Counted from the first letter of the stretch, positions 1 to 5,626 are shown. The stretch is 5,626 nucleotides of DNA from Candidatus Poseidoniales archaeon (GCA_003602665.1 QQSG01000093.1:1-5626); one strand, 5' to 3'. Numbers and translations: made by a program. The notes: a model not told the origin generated them from the letters alone.

Positions 1-239
1 GATTCCATCGAAGAGACACCGTTATCATACCAAATTTCTGCACGTGCTTGGACGAGGGAAGGAAGAGTTTCTTGGACGTCTTCTGAGGTGTGAAGAACGG
101 CATCATTTGCAACATCGTGAGGTACGGACATACCTGCGAGTTTGATGCCAAAAATGGCCATAGAAAGCAAGGACATCATCAAAACGACTCCAGTTGCTAG
201 AAGCATCTGCGCTTTGTCATCATGTACTGGAGGACGCAT
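1..239 (-). CDS. Pilin-like small membrane protein, N-terminal part (runs off the left edge)
   Basis: Reading leftwards from the ATG at 239-237, the frame stays open for 79 codons to the window edge, so the 3' end is missing. The protein begins MRPPVHDDKAQMLLATG: a short polar leader followed by one strong hydrophobic segment at about residues 12-35, then a polar domain predicted to be outside the cell. Residues K9-A10-Q11-M12 fit the archaeal prepilin-peptidase (PibD/ArlK) pattern of charged residue, Ala or Gly, then Gln, with cleavage after A10. That is the architecture of archaeal pilins and pseudopilins. No pilin globular domain can be confirmed from the visible part. The start overlaps the stop of the preceding pilin-like gene as TGATG, and a GGAGGTG site lies 7 bases upstream, so translational coupling is likely. 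It could equally be a plain N-terminally anchored protein. The reading frame is solid; the pilin call is inference. Confidence 0.72.
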   Translation of the reverse strand, partial: MRPPVHDDKAQMLLATGVVLMMSLLSMAIFGIKLAGMSVPHDVANDAVLHTSEDVQETLPSLVQARAEIWYDNGVSSME

Positions 240-679
240 CAGGAGACACCTCCACGAGACCAAACATCGAGACTAATGGTCCAAACATCCGTATCGACAA
301 CAAGGAGTTGGTGAACAGTTACAGTAGCCCCATTTGGAGTTCCAACTTCACCGTAAGGTGTTGCAGGCATGGCATTTTGCGCAAGCCAGCAATTGCTTTC
401 CTTACCAACAGGTAACATCTCCTGAAGCAATGTACATGCATCATCGAACGAATCCAATGAAAGATATTCATGCAGTCGGCTCTCTCCAGTCAGTTCAGCA
501 GGTAATGCCATACTCGCCATCAAGGCGTCTTCTCCCGCAGTCTCAAGAGATGCATCAATGGCTACTGAGCGAGCATCAGGAACATTCACTCGAATGAGGA
601 AAGTGGCTGACATAAAGAACAACCAAAACAGTGTCAACATCTCAAGGATGTGGACTTGAGCTTCCTCATCATCGCGCAT
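239..679 (-). CDS. Small pilin-like membrane protein (146 aa)
   Basis: The protein has a short acidic leader (MRDDEEA), one hydrophobic helix at about residues 10-30, and a polar C-terminal domain of about 115 residues with two cysteines (C82, C97) that could form a disulfide. E6-A7-Q8-V9 fits the archaeal prepilin-peptidase pattern with cleavage after A7. The mature N-terminus would start QVHILE, with a glutamate at +6. From memory, pilin-like proteins beside haloarchaeal PilB/PilC genes have a similar Gln-Ala-His...Leu-Glu start; this was not checked by search. The likely role is a minor pilin or pseudopilin extracted from the membrane by the neighbouring ATPase and platform. It starts 4 bases after the upstream platform gene, with GGAGG 8 bases before the ATG, and its stop overlaps the next start as TGATG. 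The C-terminal domain is not one I recognise. The reading frame is secure; the pilin role is inferred from topology, motif and context. Confidence 0.82.
   Translation of the reverse strand: MRDDEEAQVHILEMLTLFWLFFMSATFLIRVNVPDARSVAIDASLETAGEDALMASMALPAELTGESRLHEYLSLDSFDDACTLLQEMLPVGKESNCWLAQNAMPATPYGEVGTPNGATVTVHQLLVVDTDVWTISLDVWSRGGVS
247..253 (-). promoter_or_regulatory. Shine-Dalgarno site for the last gene, inside a small inverted repeat
   Basis: On the minus strand GGAGGTG lies 7 bases before the ATG at 239 and matches the 16S anti-Shine-Dalgarno complement well. It falls inside the last codons of the preceding gene (its Gly-Gly-Val). It is immediately followed by CTCC, so GGAG and CTCC can pair as a 4-bp stem with a 4-base loop. 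The site supports the chosen start of the partial gene. Confidence 0.7.
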
Positions 680-683
680 GAGA

Positions 684-2231
684 TCATCCTCCAGTCAGTG
701 GAGCAGGAACGAACGTACCAATCGATGGATTGAGCCCAGGAAGACCGGTAATACCAATCAATTCTGGAGAGAATGCGATGACATTGAAAACAACCAATGC
801 AACCAAAATCATCATCCCGGAGTGTTTGAATCCTGCTGAGAAACGACCTGTTGCCATCAATCCAGCCATACAACCGTTACCGATTGCTTGCATGGTCACG
901 CCATAATAGAAAATTGTCAGGAAAAAGAGAGGATCGACGTTTCGAATCTTCATGTTTCCAATGCTTTCTCCACCCTCATCGCCTGAGTTTGAACCGGCAA
1001 TCGCTGGAATAAAGACCGTCGATAGAACAACGATAACACCAAGGAAAACGAAATACGACGTCCAAATAACAGCAATGTAGGACCCAATTGCCCGTTTCCG
1101 TTCCGCTTCCAAGAACTTAATTTCACGAGAGTCATTTGCAGCGGTAACAAGAATATCTGAAATCTTACCACCAGCTCTGTCAGCCTCTGAAATCAACGAA
1201 ATTGCTCGTTTGACCAGAGGTGTACCGACACGTTCAGCGAATTGAAGAATAACGTCACTGAATTTGATACCCCATGAAAGTTGGTCGCTCATCTTTTTGA
1301 CTTCGTCATTCAGAGCACCATATTCTGATGTTGCTAAGGTTTGAACTGCCACTGTCATGGATAGACCACCCTTCCAGTATTCTGCAAGGTCACGAAGGAA
1401 ATCAGGGAACTTTTCTTCGATCTCATTCTTCTTGTTCTCTACACCTTCCCAATAAGCTGAAGCAGGCCAGAGGAAGCAGAAGAACATCAATCCAAAGAAG
1501 TTCAAGAAGATGGTCGGGTATACACTCAATGGACCAATACTCAACTCAGGACCAATCCAGAGAGACTTGTTGTTCATGTTTGCAGGGATACCATCGTAAT
1601 ATTCGATTTCCATATCAAATTCAAATGAATTGAGATAGATTGTATCGGAATTCGCTTGGACAACAATCTCATATCGCTTTCCTGCATCGATTGTTTCCAT
1701 GTAAATGCCACAATCATCCGATGAGACTCCCGTATTCCCGGTATGAGAATCTAAGGTCTCTCCAAATCGATTGCGAATTGCAACTGTGTAGGATACTGGT
1801 TCATTCGCATCGACTTCACACGTCAGCGTCAATGGTTGAAGAACAACTTCTCCACCAGTCATCGAGGGATCCACACCGGGGACGTCGAAATTTTTCCCTC
1901 TAAAGATGACATCTTCCCAAGGATCATCAGACCATGTTACAATATCAGGACTGTCTTGTAATAGAGAACAGGATTGATTTTGAGCATATGTTGGTTTAAC
2001 ATTACCATTGAATGCTTCATTATCCCCTGTTATGGCACCACATGCCACGTTGGTAAACATTGGTTCACCGTTTGAGGTTGGAATGAAACCTGAATTTGTC
2101 GCCCACATTACAGCAGTACCCATACCAAGTAAAATTGAAATGAAGAGAATTGCATACAACTTGGTCATTGTACTGTCGTCTTTAGGCAAATCCAAGTCAA
2201 CAACAATCTTGTTCTTTTTCTTTCGAGCCAA
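684..2231 (-). CDS. Type II secretion F (ArlJ/PilC-like) platform protein with large extracytoplasmic domain (515 aa)
   Basis: This is an integral membrane protein, probably the C-terminal half-equivalent of an archaeal ArlJ/PilC platform. The N-terminus is basic (MARKKKNK), followed by a helix at about 23-45. An extracytoplasmic domain spans about 46-232, with four cysteines (C64, C88, C138, C174) and sequons at N85 and N221. A helix follows at about 235-260. The cytoplasmic T2SSF domain is at about 270-380 (FPDFLRDLAEYWKGG, and the acidic/glycine stretch SEADRAGGKISDIL). Three more helices lie at about 383-412, 433-460 and 472-496. T2SSF proteins form the membrane base that the ATPase works on during pilus, archaellum or Tad assembly. 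The start codon is TTG, chosen because a near-perfect GGAGGTGA lies 6 bases upstream; the first internal Met, M22, would shorten the N-terminus to the edge of the first helix. It follows the other platform gene by 14 bases. The ectodomain is larger than I expect for this family and I do not recognise its fold. Confidence 0.88.
   Translation of the reverse strand: MARKKKNKIVVDLDLPKDDSTMTKLYAILFISILLGMGTAVMWATNSGFIPTSNGEPMFTNVACGAITGDNEAFNGNVKPTYAQNQSCSLLQDSPDIVTWSDDPWEDVIFRGKNFDVPGVDPSMTGGEVVLQPLTLTCEVDANEPVSYTVAIRNRFGETLDSHTGNTGVSSDDCGIYMETIDAGKRYEIVVQANSDTIYLNSFEFDMEIEYYDGIPANMNNKSLWIGPELSIGPLSVYPTIFLNFFGLMFFCFLWPASAYWEGVENKKNEIEEKFPDFLRDLAEYWKGGLSMTVAVQTLATSEYGALNDEVKKMSDQLSWGIKFSDVILQFAERVGTPLVKRAISLISEADRAGGKISDILVTAANDSREIKFLEAERKRAIGSYIAVIWTSYFVFLGVIVVLSTVFIPAIAGSNSGDEGGESIGNMKIRNVDPLFFLTIFYYGVTMQAIGNGCMAGLMATGRFSAGFKHSGMMILVALVVFNVIAFSPELIGITGLPGLNPSIGTFVPAPLTGG
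688..692 (-). promoter_or_regulatory. Shine-Dalgarno site of the 146-aa pilin-like gene
   Basis: GGAGG on the minus strand lies 8 bases upstream of the ATG at 679. It is contained in the final Gly-Gly codons and next to the TGA stop of the upstream platform gene. The arrangement fixes this ATG as the start and implies coupled translation of the two genes. Confidence 0.7.
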
Positions 2232-2237
2232 GTCTTG

Positions 2238-2245
2238 TCACCTCC
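2238..2245 (-). promoter_or_regulatory. Strong Shine-Dalgarno site deciding a TTG start
   Basis: GGAGGTGA on the minus strand lies 6 bases upstream of the TTG at 2231 and directly after the TAG stop of the preceding gene. No ATG or GTG is available at suitable spacing, so the site supports TTG as the initiator of the 515-aa platform protein. Confidence 0.75.
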
Positions 2246-3265
2246 CTACATATCCTGTTCCTTACTTGATGTATACACCAAAATGGCATACGCTACGTGA
2301 ATCATTGGTACGAATCCAAGAACAATTCCATAGAGCATACTTTCCGACATTTGAGCACCTGAACCCGATACCCAGAACATAATGACGAGCATGACAATCA
2401 GGAACAGTGGCATTGCAACTGCAACGACAATGTATGATTCAGCCAGCATTGCAATCGATTCAAGGAATTGCTGCAGTCGTGTTCTGTTCTCACGCATGTA
2501 GTGTTCTGCTCTGTTTAGGAAGTAGAGTTTCAATTGACCACCAGCAGTAAGTGTACCAACCATTCCCTGGAAGAATTCGGTCAACCACACAGAAGCAGCT
2601 CGATCAACACTCATCTTCATCGCAGTAATCAAGTCGTAACCAAGCAAGGTAACGTCACGGTAGACAAGAGCAGCGTCATCTGCAACGTCTCCGTAGATGT
2701 CTTTGTTCATCGCAAGCGATCTGAAAATCTTCGCTGGTGTTGCATTCGCAGCAGACATTGCAGCGGTGTAAGATGCTGCATATGGGAGGTATTTCTCAAT
2801 CATATCTCCACGGCGCTTTGCTTCTCGTTCTGCTCCGCCCTTGTTGAATTTCCAAGCCATAAACGGAACCAAAATGAATCCTATAATGACGAGTAAAACC
2901 TTGAGTGCTGGTGGGAAGACTTTGGTATCGTAATCCGGACATCCATTTCCAGGCTTTGATTCGTCAATGAGTGCGGTATTCCAATATTCCCACTCAAAAC
3001 ATACTGCTTCAGTTGCAGGGTCTTGTTGGCTCTCCCACAGGTCTATGACCCCAATTTCAGGAACGAAAAATAATCCAACCATACCAATTCCCATTGCGGA
3101 TACCACAATGGTTGTAACGAATACTGTAGCCAAATATACCTCTGGCATCATTGGCATGGACGCTTTGACAAGATCCTTTGAAAGCTTCTTGTCATTGCGG
3201 GCACGTCTCTTGAACACACCGCCAAGAAGGCGATGACAGATACGTTGCCATGCGGTTAAATCCAT
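2246..3265 (-). CDS. Type II secretion F (ArlJ/PilC-like) membrane platform protein (339 aa)
   Basis: This is a four-helix membrane protein with one T2SSF domain. The N-terminus is basic and cytoplasmic (residues 1-40, HRLLGGVFKRRARNDKK). Helix 1 is at about 43-68. A short outside loop at about 69-118 carries C90 and C109, a possible disulfide. Helix 2 is at about 120-138. The cytoplasmic T2SSF domain is at about 150-275 (EKYLPYAASYTAAMSAANAT, and later LTAGGQLKLYFLNRAE). Helices 3 and 4 are at about 278-299 and 310-332. The domain order matches the N-terminal half of longer archaeal ArlJ/PilC proteins, while the next gene resembles the C-terminal half. Together they probably make the platform that contacts the ATPase and through which pilins are assembled. 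The ATG at 3265 is 9 bases after the ATPase stop and is preceded by GAGGTG, which overlaps that stop codon; this spacing favours equal, coupled expression. Family assignment rests on topology, recognisable T2SSF sequence and position after the ATPase. Pilus versus archaellum cannot be settled from this gene. Confidence 0.88.
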   Translation of the reverse strand: MDLTAWQRICHRLLGGVFKRRARNDKKLSKDLVKASMPMMPEVYLATVFVTTIVVSAMGIGMVGLFFVPEIGVIDLWESQQDPATEAVCFEWEYWNTALIDESKPGNGCPDYDTKVFPPALKVLLVIIGFILVPFMAWKFNKGGAEREAKRRGDMIEKYLPYAASYTAAMSAANATPAKIFRSLAMNKDIYGDVADDAALVYRDVTLLGYDLITAMKMSVDRAASVWLTEFFQGMVGTLTAGGQLKLYFLNRAEHYMRENRTRLQQFLESIAMLAESYIVVAVAMPLFLIVMLVIMFWVSGSGAQMSESMLYGIVLGFVPMIHVAYAILVYTSSKEQDM

Positions 3266-3270
3266 AGAAA

Positions 3271-3276
3271 CACCTC
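3271..3276 (-). promoter_or_regulatory. Shine-Dalgarno site overlapping the ATPase stop codon
   Basis: The minus-strand sequence TGAGGTGTTTCTATG holds the TGA stop of the ATPase, a GAGGTG ribosome binding site that shares its GA, a 5-base spacer and the ATG at 3265. This supports the start of the first platform gene and translational coupling to the ATPase. Confidence 0.72.
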
Positions 3277-4801
3277 AGCGTAGACCGTCGACTCGTGCAA
3301 GAACTTCATTCGGACGAACGTAGTATTCAGTAATGATTTGCGACACTTGGTCAGCCTTACGAATATCATTGAGAACAAGCCATTCTAAAATTCGCTTACG
3401 TGTTCTTAATTCACGACGCATCTCGTCTTGAGAATAGTTGATTTTTACCATAATCTTCTCAAGAACGTAAGACTTTCCACTAAAGATGAAATCATCAGAT
3501 GATACATCCCATCGGAAGACTTCGTTGGTGATCACTTCCATTGAGTTTGGATCGATACCAACAATCTCAACAATTTGCTTAGAACGTCGTACACGTCGCC
3601 CATTGATACGTGTTTGAATCTGAATTACACAGGCTTCAAGTGCAGGTAACAGAACTCGAGGGATGTCAATCGGTTTGTTCTCAAGTCTGTGGACCAGAGA
3701 AGGAACAGAGTCAGCGTGAACTGTCGAATATGCACAGTGGCCAGTAGCCATTGCTTGGAACAGAACGTATGCTTCAGCACCACGAATTTCTCCCACAATA
3801 ATGTATTCTGGCCGTTCACGAAGTGCTGCTTTGAGCAACTCGAACTCCCCTATCTCACCTTCGCTGGATTCTCCACCGAACCCTTGCCGAGTCAGACCCG
3901 GAACCCAGTTTGGTTGAGGAATGTTTACTTCACGTGTCGATTCGATTGAAACGATTTTCATTTGCCATGGGATAAAGATGCACATGGCATTGAGTGTAGT
4001 GGTTTTTCCTGAAGCAGTACCGCCTACAAACAGCATAGGAACTTCATTTTGGAAGGCAATCCAAAGATAAGCAACCATCAGAGAAGACATGGTACGGAAC
4101 GCGACAATATCTGCTGGAGAGAACGGATCGTCCTTGAACCGTCGAATACAGAAACAGGAACCTCGAGTTGAGACTTCACGTCCCAATTTCATAACGATAC
4201 GAGAACCATCCATCAGAGTTGCATCAAGAAGTGGATCTGCAACCGAAATATGCTTTCCACATCGTTGTGCGAGTTTAATGACATAGGATTCAAGTTCGTC
4301 ATCGGTATTCCAAACAACAGTTGTTTCCACAGATTCAAATTTCCTGTGATAAGCGAAAATCGGTACGCCGGTACCGTCAAGAGAGATATCCTCAACGTTT
4401 GCATCGTTCATCAAAACGTCCATCTGACCGTATCCGATAAGGTCACGGCGAATGTAGTAGAACAACTTGGATTTGGATTTCTTGGTGATCTTCATCCCGT
4501 AGGATTTGATGACCTTATCCATTGCAGTTCGAAGGTACGCTTCTGGGTTAGCATCGATCTCTTCGATATTCGCAGTCAGAGAGCGAATGAAAATATCCAT
4601 AATTTCTTCTCTTTGCTCCTGCTCTTTTTTTGTCATCGGAGGTTCGATGATTTGGTAAATAATGTTCAAGGTACGCTTGTCACGTACAATTCTTGCAAAG
4701 GCATGCGGAGGCATGACCGGGTACTTGTCTAACTCATCATATTGAGCGCGTTGTTGAGCTCTTTGACGACCTCGACCGCCTTCACCCTTCTTCCTTGCCA
4801 T
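3275..4801 (-). CDS. Archaeal type IV pilus/archaellum secretion ATPase (GspE/ArlI/PilB family, 508 aa)
   Basis: This is a cytoplasmic hexameric-type motor ATPase that would drive filament assembly or secretion through the neighbouring platform. The N-terminal domain (about 1-240) starts with a basic, glutamine-rich tail and contains the conserved-looking stretch LIGYGQMDVLMNDANVEDIS (121-140). The C-terminal ATPase core has Walker A GGTASGKT (260-267, Lys266), an Asp-box region SIESTREVNIP (284-294), a Walker B region YIIVGEIRG (333-341, Glu338) and a His box STVHADSVPSLVHRLEN (359-375, His362). The stretch NWVPGLTRQGFG (298-309) and the ending FQAMATGHCAY are typical of the ArlI-like archaeal branch. 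The Asp box reads I-E-S where I expect I-E-D, so Ser287 replaces the usual aspartate. Length is normal for the family. ATG 4801 is preceded at 8 bases by GGGGTG and further up by a TATA-like element. The gene is first in the five-gene run of machine components. A specific ArlI, PilB or Tad identity is not decidable without phylogeny. Confidence 0.94.
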   Translation of the reverse strand: MARKKGEGGRGRQRAQQRAQYDELDKYPVMPPHAFARIVRDKRTLNIIYQIIEPPMTKKEQEQREEIMDIFIRSLTANIEEIDANPEAYLRTAMDKVIKSYGMKITKKSKSKLFYYIRRDLIGYGQMDVLMNDANVEDISLDGTGVPIFAYHRKFESVETTVVWNTDDELESYVIKLAQRCGKHISVADPLLDATLMDGSRIVMKLGREVSTRGSCFCIRRFKDDPFSPADIVAFRTMSSLMVAYLWIAFQNEVPMLFVGGTASGKTTTLNAMCIFIPWQMKIVSIESTREVNIPQPNWVPGLTRQGFGGESSEGEIGEFELLKAALRERPEYIIVGEIRGAEAYVLFQAMATGHCAYSTVHADSVPSLVHRLENKPIDIPRVLLPALEACVIQIQTRINGRRVRRSKQIVEIVGIDPNSMEVITNEVFRWDVSSDDFIFSGKSYVLEKIMVKINYSQDEMRRELRTRKRILEWLVLNDIRKADQVSQIITEYYVRPNEVLARVDGLR

Positions 4802-4809
4802 AAACCAAA

Positions 4810-4815
4810 CACCCC
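4810..4815 (-). promoter_or_regulatory. Weak Shine-Dalgarno site of the ATPase gene
   Basis: GGGGTG on the minus strand lies 8 bases before the ATG at 4801. It matches the anti-Shine-Dalgarno sequence with one G-U wobble in place of the usual A. It is weaker than the sites at the downstream junctions but well spaced, and it supports the ATG chosen. Confidence 0.45.
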
Positions 4816-4842
4816 AAGCGTTCCTTGACAGGCTGCGCCCGA

Positions 4843-4855
4843 CTATAACCTTTGG
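4843..4855 (-). promoter_or_regulatory. Candidate archaeal BRE/TATA promoter for the secretion operon
   Basis: On the minus strand CCAAAGGTTATAG lies in the 76-base gap between the nucleotide kinase and the ATPase. TTATAG (4848-4843) could be a TATA box and the purine-rich CCAAAGG before it a BRE. Initiation about 25 bases downstream would fall near 4820, giving a leader of about 20 bases that would contain the GGGGTG site. CGAC/GTCG repeats (4840-4843 and 4855-4858 on the plus strand) flank it. The match is partial, and no other TATA-like element was seen at the downstream junctions. Confidence 0.4.
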
Positions 4856-4877
4856 TCGCGAAACGATGCAAAAGGCG

Positions 4878-5426
4878 TTACATCAGAGCGTTAAGCCATG
4901 TTCGAATTTCATCTTGGAAATGAACAAGGTCAAGATTGTTTTCGAGTTGAACATCTGCAGATTCAATCAAGGATTCAAGTCCCCAACCTTTTTCTCTCTC
5001 ATCTCGAGCTTCAAACGTCGCAGTACCACCGTCTTCACTACGACCTCTTGCTTCCATTCGTGCGAATCGTATTTGCTTTTCAGTAACGATAGCAACGGAT
5101 TGGAATGAATCGCCCCAGGTTGATTTGAAAACATCGTACTCAGCAGTTCCACGAAGTCCATCAATGAGGACGATTGGATTGTCTTTGAGCAATTCATCAA
5201 CTGCAGCAGTAAGACGGACTGCTAGGACATCATCTCCAAATTCTCGGCGTAAATCCGCTGCAACAATACCAAACACTTCTGGTGCAACATCGAGTTCTCT
5301 TCGTGCAACTTCTTCTCGAACCATATCCCCCATAGAACGAACAGGAATCTCGTTGTTTGAAAGGACTTGAGCGAACTCACCCTTCCCAGAGCCGGGCATA
5401 CCACATACAGCGAAAACACGACCCAT
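4878..5426 (-). CDS. UPF0200-family P-loop nucleotide kinase (182 aa)
   Basis: This is a small adenylate-kinase-like or dephospho-CoA-kinase-like P-loop protein that, by family resemblance, should bind ATP and phosphorylate or hydrolyse a nucleotide-type substrate in the cytoplasm. The true substrate of UPF0200 proteins is, to my knowledge, not established. Counting from the ATG at 5426: Walker A GMPGSGKG (9-16, Lys15); SMGDMVREE (31-39), a typical substrate-side motif; DLRREFGDD (58-66); VLIDGLRG (86-93), the Walker-B-like strand; a basic lid segment RMEARGR (123-129); and RDEREKGWGL (141-150), a hallmark of the family. The ATG at 5426 is preferred because family members begin directly with the first strand before the P-loop. 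In-frame TTG 5456 and ATG 5453 would add 10 or 9 residues, and no start has a clear ribosome binding site. It lies 35 bases after a membrane protein gene and 76 bases before the ATPase, so it may be a separate transcription unit or the head of the operon. Confidence 0.88.
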   Translation of the reverse strand: MGRVFAVCGMPGSGKGEFAQVLSNNEIPVRSMGDMVREEVARRELDVAPEVFGIVAADLRREFGDDVLAVRLTAAVDELLKDNPIVLIDGLRGTAEYDVFKSTWGDSFQSVAIVTEKQIRFARMEARGRSEDGGTATFEARDEREKGWGLESLIESADVQLENNLDLVHFQDEIRTWLNALM

Positions 5427-5461
5427 GAGTGAAAGGCAATGCAGAGGACTCATCAATGTTG

Positions 5462-5626
5462 TTAGTTATCAAAGGCTGATTTGCCCCATCGTCGGTCCAT
5501 AAGTTTCCAGAGAAGACCTGATGCTCCGATCAGTCCGAGAGAAACTGTGAGCATACCCCAGAATCCTTGTCGCATTTGTTCACTATCAAACGAAACGGAT
5601 TGTGCATCAAGTCCATCTTCTTGGAC
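5462..5626 (-). CDS. Membrane-anchored protein, C-terminal 54 residues (runs off the right edge)
   Basis: One frame is open from the window edge to the TAA at 5464-5462. It encodes an acidic stretch, VQEDGLDAQSVSFDSEQ, a single hydrophobic helix at about residues 21-41 of the fragment (GFWGMLTVSLGLIGASGLL), and a short basic tail, KLMDRRWGKSAFDN. The positive residues after the helix suggest the tail is cytoplasmic and the missing part extracytoplasmic, as in a surface protein held by a C-terminal anchor, but it could be the last helix of a multi-pass protein. It ends 35 bases before the preferred start of the nucleotide kinase on the same strand, so the two may be co-transcribed. The family is not recognisable from so short a piece. 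Confidence 0.7.
   Translation of the reverse strand, partial: VQEDGLDAQSVSFDSEQMRQGFWGMLTVSLGLIGASGLLWKLMDRRWGKSAFDN

Noticed and set aside
2008..2382. A plus-strand open frame spanning the junction of the two platform genes
   Set aside because: Both genes it overlaps are supported by T2SSF sequence, membrane topology and Shine-Dalgarno sites; the translation looks like random antisense sequence.
2534..2896. A 120-codon plus-strand open frame rich in Cys, Ser and His
   Set aside because: This composition is typical of antisense reading of a membrane-protein gene, and no motif or start signal supports it.
684..3265. The two platform genes as a frameshifted single ArlJ/PilC
   Set aside because: The second gene has its own near-perfect Shine-Dalgarno site, its own start, an extra N-terminal helix and an ectodomain, and the first ends with a complete final helix and polar tail. 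This is a true two-gene arrangement, not a broken one.
4250..4732. A 160-codon open frame on the plus strand, antisense to the ATPase gene
   Set aside because: It lies wholly inside a well-supported gene with all family motifs, its translation shows no domain, and it has no ribosome binding site or gene neighbours on that strand.
4862..4877. A short T run (CCTTTTGC on the minus strand) after the kinase stop as a terminator
   Set aside because: Only four T residues and no stem; too weak to call even for archaeal T-rich termination.
5427..5456. An N-terminal extension of the nucleotide kinase from TTG 5456 or ATG 5453
   Set aside because: The added residues (MMSPLHCLSL or one fewer) precede the usual family start just before the P-loop and have no ribosome binding site. 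The longer form cannot be excluded.

Overview
The window carries one tightly packed set of genes, all on the minus strand, so the biological 5' end is at the right-hand edge. It looks archaeal. The secretion ATPase is of the archaeal ArlI/PilB type, the membrane platform proteins are of the ArlJ/PilC type, the small proteins have archaeal class III (prepilin-peptidase-like) N-termini, a UPF0200 nucleotide kinase (a family I know as archaeal) sits upstream, and a TATA-like element precedes the ATPase. Strong GGAGGTG-type Shine-Dalgarno sites, moderate GC, acidic Asp/Glu-rich proteins and a TTG start fit a euryarchaeon. A planktonic Thermoplasmatota member (Marine Group II/Poseidoniales-like) is my best guess, but that is inference from style, not a marker-gene result.

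Layout in the direction of transcription: (i) 5626-5462, the last 54 codons of a membrane protein with a C-terminal transmembrane anchor; (ii) 5426-4878, a UPF0200-family P-loop nucleotide kinase; (iii) a 76-base gap with a candidate TATA/BRE and a weak Shine-Dalgarno site; (iv) 4801-3275, a GspE/ArlI-type secretion ATPase; (v) 3265-2246, a T2SSF-domain membrane platform protein; (vi) 2231-684, a second T2SSF platform protein with a roughly 190-residue Cys-containing extracytoplasmic domain; (vii) 679-239, a small pilin-like protein; (viii) 239 to beyond the left edge, a second pilin-like protein whose start overlaps the previous stop as TGATG.

Genes iv-viii are spaced 9 bases, 14 bases, 4 bases and a 1-base overlap. 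Each junction has its own Shine-Dalgarno site, several of them lying inside the end of the upstream gene. This is a translationally coupled operon for a type IV pilus-like or archaellum-like surface filament or secretion machine. The ATPase would power assembly in the cytoplasm, the two T2SSF proteins would together form the inner-membrane platform (the job a single long ArlJ or PilC does in many archaea), and the small proteins would be subunits or minor pilins. The window shows no ArlH, ArlF/G, ArlC/D/E, archaellin or prepilin peptidase. The gene upstream of the ATPase is a nucleotide kinase rather than arlH, so a pilus or Tad-like system is favoured over a canonical archaellum.

I found no tRNA, rRNA, CRISPR, mobile element or notable repeat. 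The only non-coding stretches are the 76-base gap and short junctions. The most notable points are the split platform with its large ectodomain, the Ser in place of the usual Asp in the ATPase Asp box, the two Gln+1 pilin-like proteins, and a small hairpin over the Shine-Dalgarno site of the last gene.
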